NCBI GenBank assembly: GCA_030849465.1 | Contig: JARVLF010000014.1 | Coordinates: 558,001 to 622,000, forward strand | Direction of reading: 5' to 3' | Origin: Moesziomyces globuligerus | Lineage: Eukaryota > Basidiomycota > Ustilaginomycetes > Ustilaginales > Ustilaginaceae | Length of the DNA stretch: 64,000 nucleotides | Shown here: one piece after another, positions 18,065 through 27,223 of the stretch | How positions within the stretch are numbered: the stretch's first letter is position 1 | How the letters are laid out: each line of letters starts with the position of its first letter | Translations under genes and position numbers: made by a program | Notes under the pieces: generated by a model | What the model saw: the letters and a program-made list of their open reading frames with translations, nothing else | The model's database searches: none | Told to the model about the DNA's origin: nothing

Positions 18065-21000
18065 CTACTCATTGAATCGATCCAATAGCTGGTTGGCCAC
18101 GACCTGGCTCGGCAGCCTGGAGAGATACGCCGTGAAGGCGTTGCGATCGGCCTTGTCCTGGATCTTGGGCACGAATCGCATCGATTCTTGCACGTGGTTG
18201 TGCTCAACAAGCCTGACGACAAAGGGCGTGTATCCGATCGGCGAGCGCTTCGAGTTGGCAAAGGACCATAGCCCGTCCCAATCCTTGCTCTGGGTGAGGG
18301 TATCCAGCTTGATGTTCCAGTATCTCTTGTCCGGTACTTTGAAGTCGGATCGCAGCTTCTCCGCCTTCTTGGACATATTGCGGAAGAGGAGCTGACGGAT
18401 GGTCTCGTTGAGCGACAGCCCGGTAAACTGACTGCGATGACCATCTTCCTTCTCCAGAGCCTGCTGGAACGCGAGCAGGCGGATTTGCTCGTCCACCAGC
18501 TGTACAGAGAGGAGAAGAAAGAGTCAGCACGGTCCATCATTCGAGCTGTTGTCATCTGTTGGCGCTTTGTTCGTGCAATCGAACTTACCTTTGCTTCTAG
18601 CACTCTCTCCTTGTCCTCGCTGAAGAACTTCATGGCGGTCTTGAGGTTGAAGACCTTGTCTGGCATCTCACTTTCCGAGACATCGTGCATCGCATTCGCC
18701 TTCTCGAGTGCCAGAATGGCCGAGTCCGTCCTCCGATCGTCCTGGTAGTAGAAGTCTTTGAGCAGATCGCGATCCACCTCCTTGGCGTAGGCCTCGAGCA
18801 GGTTTGAAGCGAGGGCCAGATACTGCCGTGTCGAAGCTAGCTCTGCTCCTCCACGGTTGCGGGACGAGGTGGACGGCTGGGCTCCCGACGCAACGAGAGC
18901 GTCCGAGACCGGCGCCTGAACGATACGGAAGAAATCTCCGCGCGAGAGCTGGTTCTTGAGGCGTAGCAGGACGTGGTAGATGAGATCCGTATCTCCCGAC
19001 TCGATCGCCTTGACCAGCGCGAGCTTGTCTTCGCGCATGTTCATCAACAGAGGCACCTGGTCGATGGCACGAGCCTCATGATCCAGGAGCCGCGTCGCAA
19101 GATCACGTCGTCCCGCCTTCCAGGCAGTCCAAGCAACCTCGGCGAAGCTGACCGAGGCCACCTTGTTGCCCGCCGCCGAGCCCGGGCCTGCGCCCTTGGC
19201 GACTGACGTCGAGTCGGCCACTACAGCCGCTTGGCTCGAGCCCAAGCTGTCGTCCTCGGGTCCGCCGAGTTCGCCAACACGCTCCACGAGCGTCGTCGCG
19301 ATGCTGAACTTGCGAACGATGTCGGCACACAAGCGCTCCTCGGCAGCCGAGACAGCAGAGGCCGAGCCACCTAGTGCAGGCTTTGTTCTGGCGATCTTGG
19401 CTCTGGCCCAGTGTTTGAGGATGGGGTCGGGGCGGATGTGGAGGAATCGGGCAATTTTGAGCGAGAGGAAGTGGTGATTCTGTGCCGTGAGCCGGGACAA
19501 CAGTGCTGTGGGTCCTGCAGCGACATACTGCTCGTAGGACATTGGAATCCCGATCTGGTAGTTGCGAGCGGCGTTGAGGACGCGCAAGGTGCGCGCCATT
19601 TCGACGAATGCGGTGGGATCGTACAGCTCGATGAAGCTCTTTCCGAAGGATGCGGCTTTGAGGAGGCGTCTCTGCCACGAGAGATCCCACTCGTATGCGG
19701 CGGCCCGGAGACAACAGTCGACGGCGTCCGAGAGGCTGCTTCGGATAGCGCGGATGCCCTCATCCGCTCGGCTGCTCTTGGCGCTGAATTGCTCGGCAGC
19801 TTCAAACAGGAGAGCGGCGGGGTCGTTGGAGCCGGGCTGGAATACGCGCGCCGATACGTCCGAGACCTTTTGCAGGAACTCGTGCCGATCGGAAGCAATG
19901 ATGCGGAGGCCATCCACTTCGCCAATAAGGTGCGTCGGTCCAGCGTACGGGTAGCGGATGGAGTCGCCAAAGGGTCCGACCATGACAACCTCGTCGTTGA
20001 AGGCCAAGGCGAGCGTGTTGTTGCCGCACCACTGTACGGAGCGCACCCCGCTGCCGCCGATGCCTCCCTTGCCATCGCTCGAGGTTGACGGATTGAGGGA
20101 TTGGAAGGGCTCGTCGATGGTGGAAGCATCCTTGTAAGCTTCGCTGGCACGGATGTCGAACTCGCTGAGGCTTCTGGAGAAGTCTGAGCTGACGACCCAG
20201 AGGACGAGGTCTGCGGTCATGAGAGCGAGAAGCTTGCCGTTGGGAGACGGACGCACGACGTGAAAAGGGCCGCGTGAGAGGCGCATGTCCTGGCATGCCG
20301 TGTCTATGGAGGAAGGACCTGCTGCTGAGCGAGTGAGAGAGACAAGGGTCTGTCCCTGAGCGATGAGGACGGTGGTGAGTCCGGACTGGGAGACGTTTGG
20401 AGGGAGGACGGCCCATGATGAAGGAAGCGAGGACGACTGAGACGGGTTTGAAGATGATTGAGCGAAGGGCGGGAGCAGCTCCGGAGCCGGGATCTGAATG
20501 GAATCATCGTCAAAGGAAGGAAGTACAAAGCCATATTCGCCTCCACCGCTGAGGCTGACCGCGCCGGCGTAGTCGCCTGACTCCGCATCCAGATCGAGAC
20601 CGGGGAAGCGCCACTCGACGAAGCGGCGCGCTCCAACGAGAGCGACGACACCGCCGGCCCATACACGGGCATCTAGCACTCCGGTCTCGGTGGCCTCGGT
20701 GCCAAGTGAGTGTTGAGTGTAGTAAGAGTTTGAGGTGGCCTCGATGGGGGTGGGACGCTTGCGGGAAGTGGTGGGTGCGCCGGAAGCGTCGGCGGAAGCT
20801 GGACATGGCGAAAGCAGGGTATATAGACGAACGCTTCCCTCTTCGAGGACGACGACGAGCTGCTCGAGGGCATTGAAGTCGAGCGCGATGATTCTGAGCG
20901 AGGGATCCCAGGGTATGCTCTCGATGAGCTGGCCAGCGGCGGTGTAGACGAGGATCTTGGGCTTGAGCAACGAAGCCTTGCCTAGCGAGACGAGACGGGT

Positions 21001-21162
21001 GGGATCGCGCACAAGCGCGATGAGACCGCCGTTGCTGGCAGCGGCGACGACATAGTCGGCAAGGTTGTCGATGCCCCAGTTGAGGGCGTAGAGCTCGGTG
21101 CGACGGTAGTAGATGTCTTGCAAGCTAGTCCATTCGGAGGTCGGGTGATTGGCTTGCACCAT
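18065..21162 (-). CDS. VPS16: Vps16, HOPS/CORVET core subunit, two exons
   Basis: Exon 1 (21162-18589) and exon 2 (18499-18065) join in phase 0 across an 89-nt intron with a GTAAGT donor and TACAG acceptor, giving 1002 aa. Vps16 is a class C Vps protein needed for tethering and fusion at endosomes and vacuoles. The N-terminal half (about 10-480) matches Vps16_N, opening with EWTSLQDIYYRRTELYALNW and VVAAASNGGLIALV. The C-terminal half matches Vps16_C, ending LLFRNMSKKAEKLRSDF, YWNIKLDTLTQSKDWDGLW, and VVRLVEHNHVQES. Yeast and human proteins are about 800-840 aa; the excess is in low-complexity insertions of the propeller half. I chose the ATG at 21162 because the conserved Vps16 N-terminus follows at once. 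The in-frame ATG at 21516 would add 118 atypical residues and overlap the divergent gene. Confidence 0.92.
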
Positions 21163-21514
21163 GTGGGGCGAGGCACGCACAGCGAGGCAAGTGCCCGCTC
21201 GTGAACGCGCTGAGGGATGCTCGGTCGAGGCAGCGAGCGGAAGTAGACTTGCCCGAAGCTGTGGCGCAGCGAGTGTGGATGGTGGTGAGCAATGGAGAGG
21301 GGCGCGCGTGTGGTCTGTGCTGCTGTGTTGGATTCTCGACTCAAGCCGAGTCGAGAGCCACGCGGACGCGCCGATCCAGCCAAAGTGGAGGATTGGCGGC
21401 CGTGTGCTGAAAAAGCGAGCTGGAATTTTGGCAACGCTTGACCAGCTCACACCACTAACCCCTCCTCTACAAGCGCTCTTTCGCCTCGATCCGATCGGAA
21501 TCAGGTGCACAGCC
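21163..21514. promoter_or_regulatory. Divergent promoter VPS16 / PRKRIP1
   Basis: 352 bp separate the two start codons and must hold both promoters and 5' UTRs. No TATA box is obvious. The segment is GC-rich. Confidence 0.6.
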
Positions 21515-22216
21515 ATGTCGTTATCACCAAACTACGGCGAGGCATCTTCGTCTCGCAACACTGCCGAGCTCACGATGGGCGTGCCGAACAAAAGGGGCAA
21601 GCTGTCGCCCCACGAGAAGCAAGCGCAGGCGCTCTCGAAACTGCTCGCCAACCCCGAGAAGGAGATCCACATTCCCAGCGGCCCCAAGGAGAAGACAATA
21701 CGACCGCCGCGCGATGTGATGAAGAACGTGACCGGCTCGAGTGCAGGAGCAGGCTCGGGCGAGTTCCACGTCTACAAGCAGCAGCGCAGACGCGAATTCG
21801 AACGCATCCAGCTCATGGAAGAGCAGAATCAAAAGGTAAGTGACGCCCTTGGCCCCCGACAGCCTCGATCCATCTGCACTGCATCTGGACACCCTGGACG
21901 CTGACCTGCTCCTCTCTCCCGCACATAGATCACCGAACAGCAGGAGTTCGATCGGAAGCGTGCCGAGACGCAGCTCAGGGATGAGGCCAAGACGGATAAG
22001 AATCGGGCCAAGCGCGAGAAAAAGAAGCTCGCAGCGCTCAAGGCACAGGCGGCCTCCAAGCAGTCTTCGGCTGATGCAAATGCGAGGCGCTCTTCTTCAT
22101 CCAATGCTGAGCCGCAGGCAAAGAAGCAGCGCCTCCACAACGAATCGGTCGAGCGCATCCAGTTCAAGCAACGCTCAGATTCGGACGAGGAGCCAGACAA
22201 GCACAGCAGCCCTTGA
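21515..22216 (+). CDS. PRKRIP1: PRKRIP1 homologue (DUF1168), two exons
   Basis: Exons 21515-21835 and 21929-22216 join in phase 0 (GTAAGT donor, CACATAG acceptor, 93-nt intron), giving 202 aa. The hallmark of the family, NVTGSSAGAGSGEFHVYKQQ, is at 71-90 and is followed by RRREFERI. The second half is a long charged helix (RKRAETQLRDEAKTDKNRAK...KKLAALKAQ), as in human PRKRIP1. In animals PRKRIP1 is found in spliceosomal complexes, where its long helix bridges components. A nuclear, splicing-related role here is inferred from that. The tail is Ser/acid-rich (RSDSDEEPDKHSSP). It is convergent with the hydrolase gene, 149 bp between stops. Confidence 0.9.
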
Positions 22217-22365
22217 GTTCAACCTCATCTCTGGCCGGACCCGTTGTCTTGTTGCATACGCATCCCACAGCCGCGATCGCCGCAGCCTGGTGGCTTGTTG
22301 GCGCTCTCCGTCTTTCATTCCACAACAATGTACTATAATGTAACAGAATGCCCGAGATTCGAGCT

Positions 22366-23832
22366 TCAGAGGAGCGTCTGTGTGAAGGCGATCCACGTAC
22401 CGATCTGCTTGTACGTCTTGGCGGCCTTGGTTAGCTCTGTATCGACAGTGAAAAAGTCATGGACCTCATCAGGGAAGACCAGATGCACGACCTTGCAATT
22501 GAGCTCGCCTGGGCTCAGCACGATGCGCTGGCTCGACGTCGACGTCGGCAGATTCTTGGCCTTGCGCAGCAGGTTGGCAAAGTGCTGCCCTTCGTCCAGC
22601 AGCGTCTCGACACCACCATTGGCGATGAAGCAAGGCGGCATCGCGGCAAGCTCGCCAATCGTCTTGTTCGAGTGTGTGTTCCATGGATCCGATAGTGGGT
22701 AAGGCAGCTTCTTGAGCCCTTGCGCCGCCACGCCCCACTTTTCGTAGTCGAGCGAGATGATGTCCTGTACCACATTCTTCTCGCGGCTCTTGAAAGACAG
22801 ATCTTCGGGAGCGATCCAGGGCGACAGCAACACCAGTCCGGGGATCTTGAACGACTCGGGGTCGTCAAATACGACGTGCTTGTACGAGCGAAGATAGCGC
22901 TCCAGCTGAAGCGTCATCCACGCACCGTGGCTATCACCACCAATGTAGATTTGCTCGGGCGAGTACTTGAGCTCGTTGATCAGGAACAGGTACGCTGACA
23001 AGCTCTGGTACAGCTGCACTGGCGACGGCGCGAAGGGTGCAAGGTTGTAGTCGACCGAGAATACATCGATGCCCGTGTTGCGCGCCATCGTCTTGGCGAG
23101 ATTTTGTCCCATGTGCATGTCGCCGGCGTTGAATGTGACGCCCGCACCACCGTGGAAGTAGCAAAGCACCGGCCTGCTGGGCTTGGCCTTGGAGCCAGGC
23201 TGCGGTGGCGCCACATGCGGCTTGTGCGTGAACCAGAGCGCCCGAATGCTCCATTTGAGCCACTTTGCGTCCAGCAGAGGAGGTCCCGTGTACGCCTCGG
23301 TGACGATCCGGCGTCGGTCGTTGGCGCTCGTCTTGACAGCAAGGATGCCGTCCAAGTATTCAGGACCCGCCGGCGGGATCCACACCTTGTCGGACCGTCC
23401 GTGCTTGGCGTCCAATTTGAGCGCCTTGATGCTCTCCTTGGCCAGTATGACCGAGCCGCCAGGACCCGAGAGATTCAGGCAAGCGACCACGGTAGCGATC
23501 AACGTGTTGCGGTCGCGCAGGCCGCCCTTGCGCGGCGCAATGGGCTGCACGCCGAAGCGGATCAGGTTGCGCATGAAGCTGCGTACCACAAGCACGTACA
23601 CGGCGGTGATGAAGCCCCAGTTGCGGTTCAGGCGGAAGCGCGGGAGGATGGAGCGCACCATGTACCAGGGGAGCTTGACCAGTACGCTGGGCAGGAAGAA
23701 GGTCTGGAAGATGAGCATTCGCAGCAATGGGCTCAACACCGCCGGCCGAGGCGGCGACGCCCGCTGGATGGCAGCGAGCACCTGCGGCTCGACCTTGCGC
23801 TTCGTGCTCGAGCTGACCGGATTGGATGACAT
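22366..23832 (-). CDS. Membrane-associated alpha/beta hydrolase (HSL/Say1-like)
   Basis: 488 aa, single exon. It belongs to the hormone-sensitive-lipase/steryl-acetylhydrolase type of alpha/beta hydrolases. The oxyanion motif FHGGAG is at 226-231. The nucleophile Ser301 sits in GGDSHGAW, and the likely acid and base are Asp413 (VETLLDEG) and His458 (DEVHDF). Two hydrophobic segments near the N-terminus (about 35-63 and 73-94) suggest attachment to the ER or lipid-droplet membrane, as in yeast Say1, which deacetylates sterols. The substrate here is not known. The frame stays open upstream to a TTG at 23943 but contains no earlier ATG, so I place the start at 23832 (MSSNPVSSSTKRK). Confidence 0.85.
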   Translation of the reverse strand: MSSNPVSSSTKRKVEPQVLAAIQRASPPRPAVLSPLLRMLIFQTFFLPSVLVKLPWYMVRSILPRFRLNRNWGFITAVYVLVVRSFMRNLIRFGVQPIAPRKGGLRDRNTLIATVVACLNLSGPGGSVILAKESIKALKLDAKHGRSDKVWIPPAGPEYLDGILAVKTSANDRRRIVTEAYTGPPLLDAKWLKWSIRALWFTHKPHVAPPQPGSKAKPSRPVLCYFHGGAGVTFNAGDMHMGQNLAKTMARNTGIDVFSVDYNLAPFAPSPVQLYQSLSAYLFLINELKYSPEQIYIGGDSHGAWMTLQLERYLRSYKHVVFDDPESFKIPGLVLLSPWIAPEDLSFKSREKNVVQDIISLDYEKWGVAAQGLKKLPYPLSDPWNTHSNKTIGELAAMPPCFIANGGVETLLDEGQHFANLLRKAKNLPTSTSSQRIVLSPGELNCKVVHLVFPDEVHDFFTVDTELTKAAKTYKQIGTWIAFTQTLL

Positions 23833-24347
23833 GTCGATACACCTTGTTGCGTAGCGAGCTGGAGCGAGGGATGTTAGCGTCGGTGCAACTTGTGCTTCGG
23901 GAATCGCTCCGCGTTGGATATGATGGCGAGAAGATGCGGGCAAGGCAGGGTTGTCCGCACCGATGTCGTGTGGTTGTGGGAGGGCGATGTGAGGCGAGCC
24001 GTCGCAAGCAGCTCAAAGCGAGGGCGCGGTCGCTCGACTCGATCACGGAGTGTCAAAAGTCTCTTCTTGTCCAAGCGCTCCCGGGGTCAAGTTACCCCAG
24101 ACAAGATGAAGGATCCGTTGGGACTCGTGGCGGCCCTGGCGCGCCTTGCAGGTGTAGAGAAGCAGGCGGCACCCCCGGTCTCCGCTGTGGCTTTCAGGCA
24201 GCCTCGCCTCCGCAGCGGCAACCTGTCTCGGCGAGCGGTAACCTCTTCAGCCGCATGTCGTGAAAGCAGCGGTGATACTGACAATTCGAAACGTAGGTGA
24301 CAAAAACCCAAAATATATATTATTAATACTCACTGCCCAATACGAAG
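23833..24347. other. Hydrolase promoter and tRNA-Glu 5' flank
   Basis: 515 bases. The left part is the promoter of the minus-strand hydrolase gene. The right end turns AT-rich (24300-24332, including TATATATATTATTAATA), as often seen just upstream of fungal tRNA genes. No protein gene was recognised. Confidence 0.45.
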
Positions 24348-24419
24348 TCCCAGTTAGTACAATGGTTAGTATAGGGCACTCTCACTGCTCAGATCAGGGT
24401 TCGATTCCCTGGCCGGGAA
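24348..24419 (+). tRNA. tRNA-Glu(CUC)
   Basis: 72 nt, no intron. The anticodon stem GGGCA/TGCTC encloses the loop CTCTCAC with anticodon CTC. The T arm is CAGGG-TTCGATT-CCCTG, the D arm contains AATGGTTAG, and the discriminator is A73. The acceptor TCCCAGT pairs with GCCGGGA except for an A-C opposition at 5-68 and a T-G pair at 7-66. A T6 run directly after the gene is a Pol III terminator. It lies 228 bp upstream of the UBC6 start, on the same strand. Confidence 0.88.
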
Positions 24420-24646
24420 CATTTTTTATTTTTTTTCGCACATCCAGAGGGTGTTAAGTCACAAAGCGTGCCTGTGCTGAGCTCCACTTGAAATTGAGCC
24501 GAGGGGGTCCGGCTGGACCTGCGCATGCGCAGCAGCTGCCAGAGTCTCATCAGCCAGCCCTACCCTTTGAGTTGCCCCCAAACTCGCCTTCCTCACTTCC
24601 GTTCTACACCTCTGCCACCAGATCGGCGTTGACGTGATCAGCAACC

Positions 24647-25794
24647 ATGGCGAGCAAGGCTGCAATCAAGAGGGTAAGCTCGATGCAAGATGACACATCA
24701 AAGCGCTAACAAGACGAGCTCATCCAACCCCTGTTGTATTTCGACTGTCTCTAGCTTACCAAGGAGGCGCAGCTGATGGACAAGGATCCTCCGCCGCTTG
24801 TCTACGCCCGACCACGCGAGGACAATATCCTGGAGTGGTAAGTGTGCAGTTCGGGTGTATCTGAACAGCTCGAAACCGGACGGGGCCGCTGACTCGTCGC
24901 ACCACTGACATCTCACTCGCAGGCACTACATCCTGAGAGGCCCGCCTGACACGCCGTATGCAGGCGGCGAATACCATGGCCAGCTGCTCTTTCCACCCGA
25001 GTTTCCCTTCAAGCCGCCTGGCATCAAGATGCAGACGCCGAGCGGCCGATTTGCGCCCAACACCAAGATCTGCACCTCGATGAGCGACTACCACCCGCAC
25101 ACGTGGCAGCCAGGCTGGAACACGTCGACGATCCTCATCGGACTGCTCTCGTTCATGTGCTCGGACGAGATGACCACGGGCTCCGTGACCACTTCAAACG
25201 CGGACCGCAAAAAGCTTGCGGCTCAGTCGCATGCGTTCAACCTGACGCAGAAGAAGTTCTGCCAGATCTTCCCCGAATACGCTGGCCCGCAGATCAAGGA
25301 CCTCCCCAACATGGGCGACAAGGCCAGCGCGAGCACGTCGGCCGACACCAGCGAGACAGAAAAGGTGGGATCCAGCTCGCTTGTGGGGCGTCGACCTCAG
25401 GAGCCCGCCGCATCGCAAGGTGCGTGATCTCGCCGACGTCCACGTCGTCACTCCAGATACCGAGTGCACCTGCGCGGAAGCCATGGTCCCGCAGACACTC
25501 GCTACGCAGAATCAGGCGTGCTGACCGGTTACATTTTCGTTGCCTTTCTTGCTTTCTGTCGCAGGCCTGAGGACTCGAAGCGTAGTAGCAAAGGTGCCCA
25601 ACGGCGCGGCTGATATTGAAGAGTCGGCGAGCGCCTCGAGCTCCAACGGACGCCGGCCTGAAGAGGCAGCAGCGCCGCGCAACAACGGCCGCCGGGATCT
25701 GTTTGGCCTGCGCAGCTCCCTCGTAGTGCTGGCGGTGCTGGCGTATCTCTTTGTGAGCCGCGTGATGAACGCCAGCGCCAACGGCATCATCTGA
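24647..25794 (+). CDS. UBC6: Ubc6 tail-anchored ubiquitin-conjugating enzyme, four exons
   Basis: Exons 24647-24673, 24755-24837, 24923-25419 and 25565-25794 give 278 aa. Ubc6/UBE2J enzymes transfer ubiquitin in ER-associated degradation with Doa10-type ligases. The UBC fold spans about 5-160, with [34 protein letters not shown] and TPSGRFAPNTKI. The catalytic Cys87 (ICTSMSDYHPHTWQPGWN) is at the same number as in yeast Ubc6. A Ser/Ala-rich linker leads to a C-terminal membrane anchor SSLVVLAVLAYLFVSRVM, leaving a short lumenal tail. The third intron donor is set by frame: GTGCGT at 25420 keeps the anchor in frame, whereas an earlier GTGGGA at 25365 would hit a stop in exon 4. The first exon has only 9 codons. 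Confidence 0.94.
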
Positions 25795-26263
25795 CTCATT
25801 CGCTCGGTTTAAACTGCACCTTGCTTTGATCCCGCGTACATTCGCATCGCATATCATCTCTGTCCGTATCGATCGAATCGTATCCACTCAACTCAGCTCT
25901 GCTGCGCCATGGTTCGCACTACGAGAAGCACCTTGGATGAGAGGACGCTGATTTGATCGGGATCGGGCAATGGGCGGCCTGGGTTGGTGGAAATTCCACA
26001 ACTGGCGGCATTCCAACACGAAGGGGTTGCCAAAAAAAAGAGCAACACTTTCTTTACGACTGCGCTCCGCTGTGGCTGTCAAGCTAAGAGTTACTTTATT
26101 TTTAAGCGTCGCGTTGTTGCGCGGCAAAGCTGCACGCCACAGATGCACGCGGCTAACTCCACTTTTGTGCTGCCGAGAACAACACCCATCCTCACCATCC
26201 ACCATCTCTTGCTCTACCCGTCGCGACCCTCTTTCCAACGTCCCTTCCAAAACAAAAGTCGCT
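25795..26263. promoter_or_regulatory. UBC6 3' flank and RHO3 promoter
   Basis: 469 bases between two plus-strand genes. A T/A-rich stretch TTACTTTATTTTTAAG at 26091-26106 is a candidate core promoter element about 160 bp before the RHO3 ATG. An A8 run lies near 26031. No other gene was seen. Confidence 0.35.
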
Positions 26264-27049
26264 ATGGTGCTGTGTGGGCTGGTCGGGAGCGAAGAAGCTC
26301 TGACAGGGCGTCGCACCCTGGCGCGCAAAGTGCTCGTACTTGGCGACGGCGCATGTGGCAAAACGAGCCTCCTCTTCGTCCTCATCAAACACGAATTCCC
26401 ACAAACATAGTAAGTCCCGGCGCTCGCACCGGCTTTAGATGCTCTCGAAAAGATACTGACTCTGAGCTGTCGATGATGTTCGTGCAGTGAGCCGACGGTA
26501 TTCGAGAACTACGTGCACACGATGCAGCCACCGCGCGCACGCCATCCTGTCGAAATGACCCTCTGGGATACGGCAGGGCAGGAAGAATTCGACAAACTTC
26601 GCACTCTGTCCTACGCAGACACCCACGTCGTAGTCCTTTGCTTCTCAGCGGACAATCCCGTCAGCCTCGAAAACGTCGAATCCAGAGTAAGTCCCACGCC
26701 AGTCAACCCCTTATCTCCTTGCAATCGACCTCGTCGTGCCAACTAAAACCTCTCTGCTCCGATCTCCCAGTGGGTTCCTGAGATCCGAGACCACTGTCCA
26801 GGTGTCAAGATCGTCCTCGTGGCTCTCAAGTGCGACTTGCGTGACGGCGGCGCAAGCGAGAAGCGTCCCTGCCTCTCCTACGACGAAGGCGTCCGTGTCG
26901 CCAAACGCATCAACGCTTCCCGCTACCTCGAATGCTCGGCCAAACTCAACCGCGGCGTCTCGCAAGCCTTCCTCGAAATCGCCACGGTCGCAGCACAGGC
27001 TTCGCCCAGAGGCAACAACCACTCCAATTCCTCTTGCACAATCGCTTGA
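26264..27049 (+). CDS. RHO3: Rho3-type small GTPase, three exons
   Basis: Exons 26264-26409, 26488-26686 and 26771-27049 give 207 aa. A membrane-bound switch that in fungi directs polarised secretion and actin. Nucleotide-binding boxes are all present: GDGACGKTS (27-35), the effector loop EPTVFENY (50-57), WDTAGQEE (75-82), LKCDL (134-138) and ECSAKLNRGV (169-178). The stretches WVPEIRDHCPGVKIVLVALK and YLECSAKLNRGV are typical of Rho3 rather than Rho1, Cdc42 or Rac. The C-terminus is the CAAX box CTIA; Ala at X favours farnesylation. Cys4 in the N-terminal MVLCGL resembles the palmitoylated N-terminus of yeast Rho3. The polybasic stretch before the CAAX box is lacking. Convergent with SSL2, 174 bp between stops. 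Confidence 0.9.
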
Positions 27050-27223
27050 TCCTTCGCCTCTAGTTCGCCACCATCGGCACGCTGTATTTGTACCAAGATT
27101 TCCCCCTCCCCCTCACTTCGCTCGTCGATACCCTTGCCGTACTCCGCCTCACCATGCAAGTCGGCTCACGACATTCTCTGCTGTGTAGAAGTGTGTTGCA
27201 TTCTGTTGTGCGATGTGCGCGGG

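Noticed and set aside
23833..23943. 37-residue N-terminal extension of the alpha/beta hydrolase
   Set aside because: The frame begins at TTG, with no ATG upstream of 23832.
25365..25564. Alternative third intron of UBC6 from the GTGGGA donor at 25365
   Set aside because: It would place exon 4 in a frame that meets TGA at once; the GTGCGT donor at 25420 preserves the membrane anchor.
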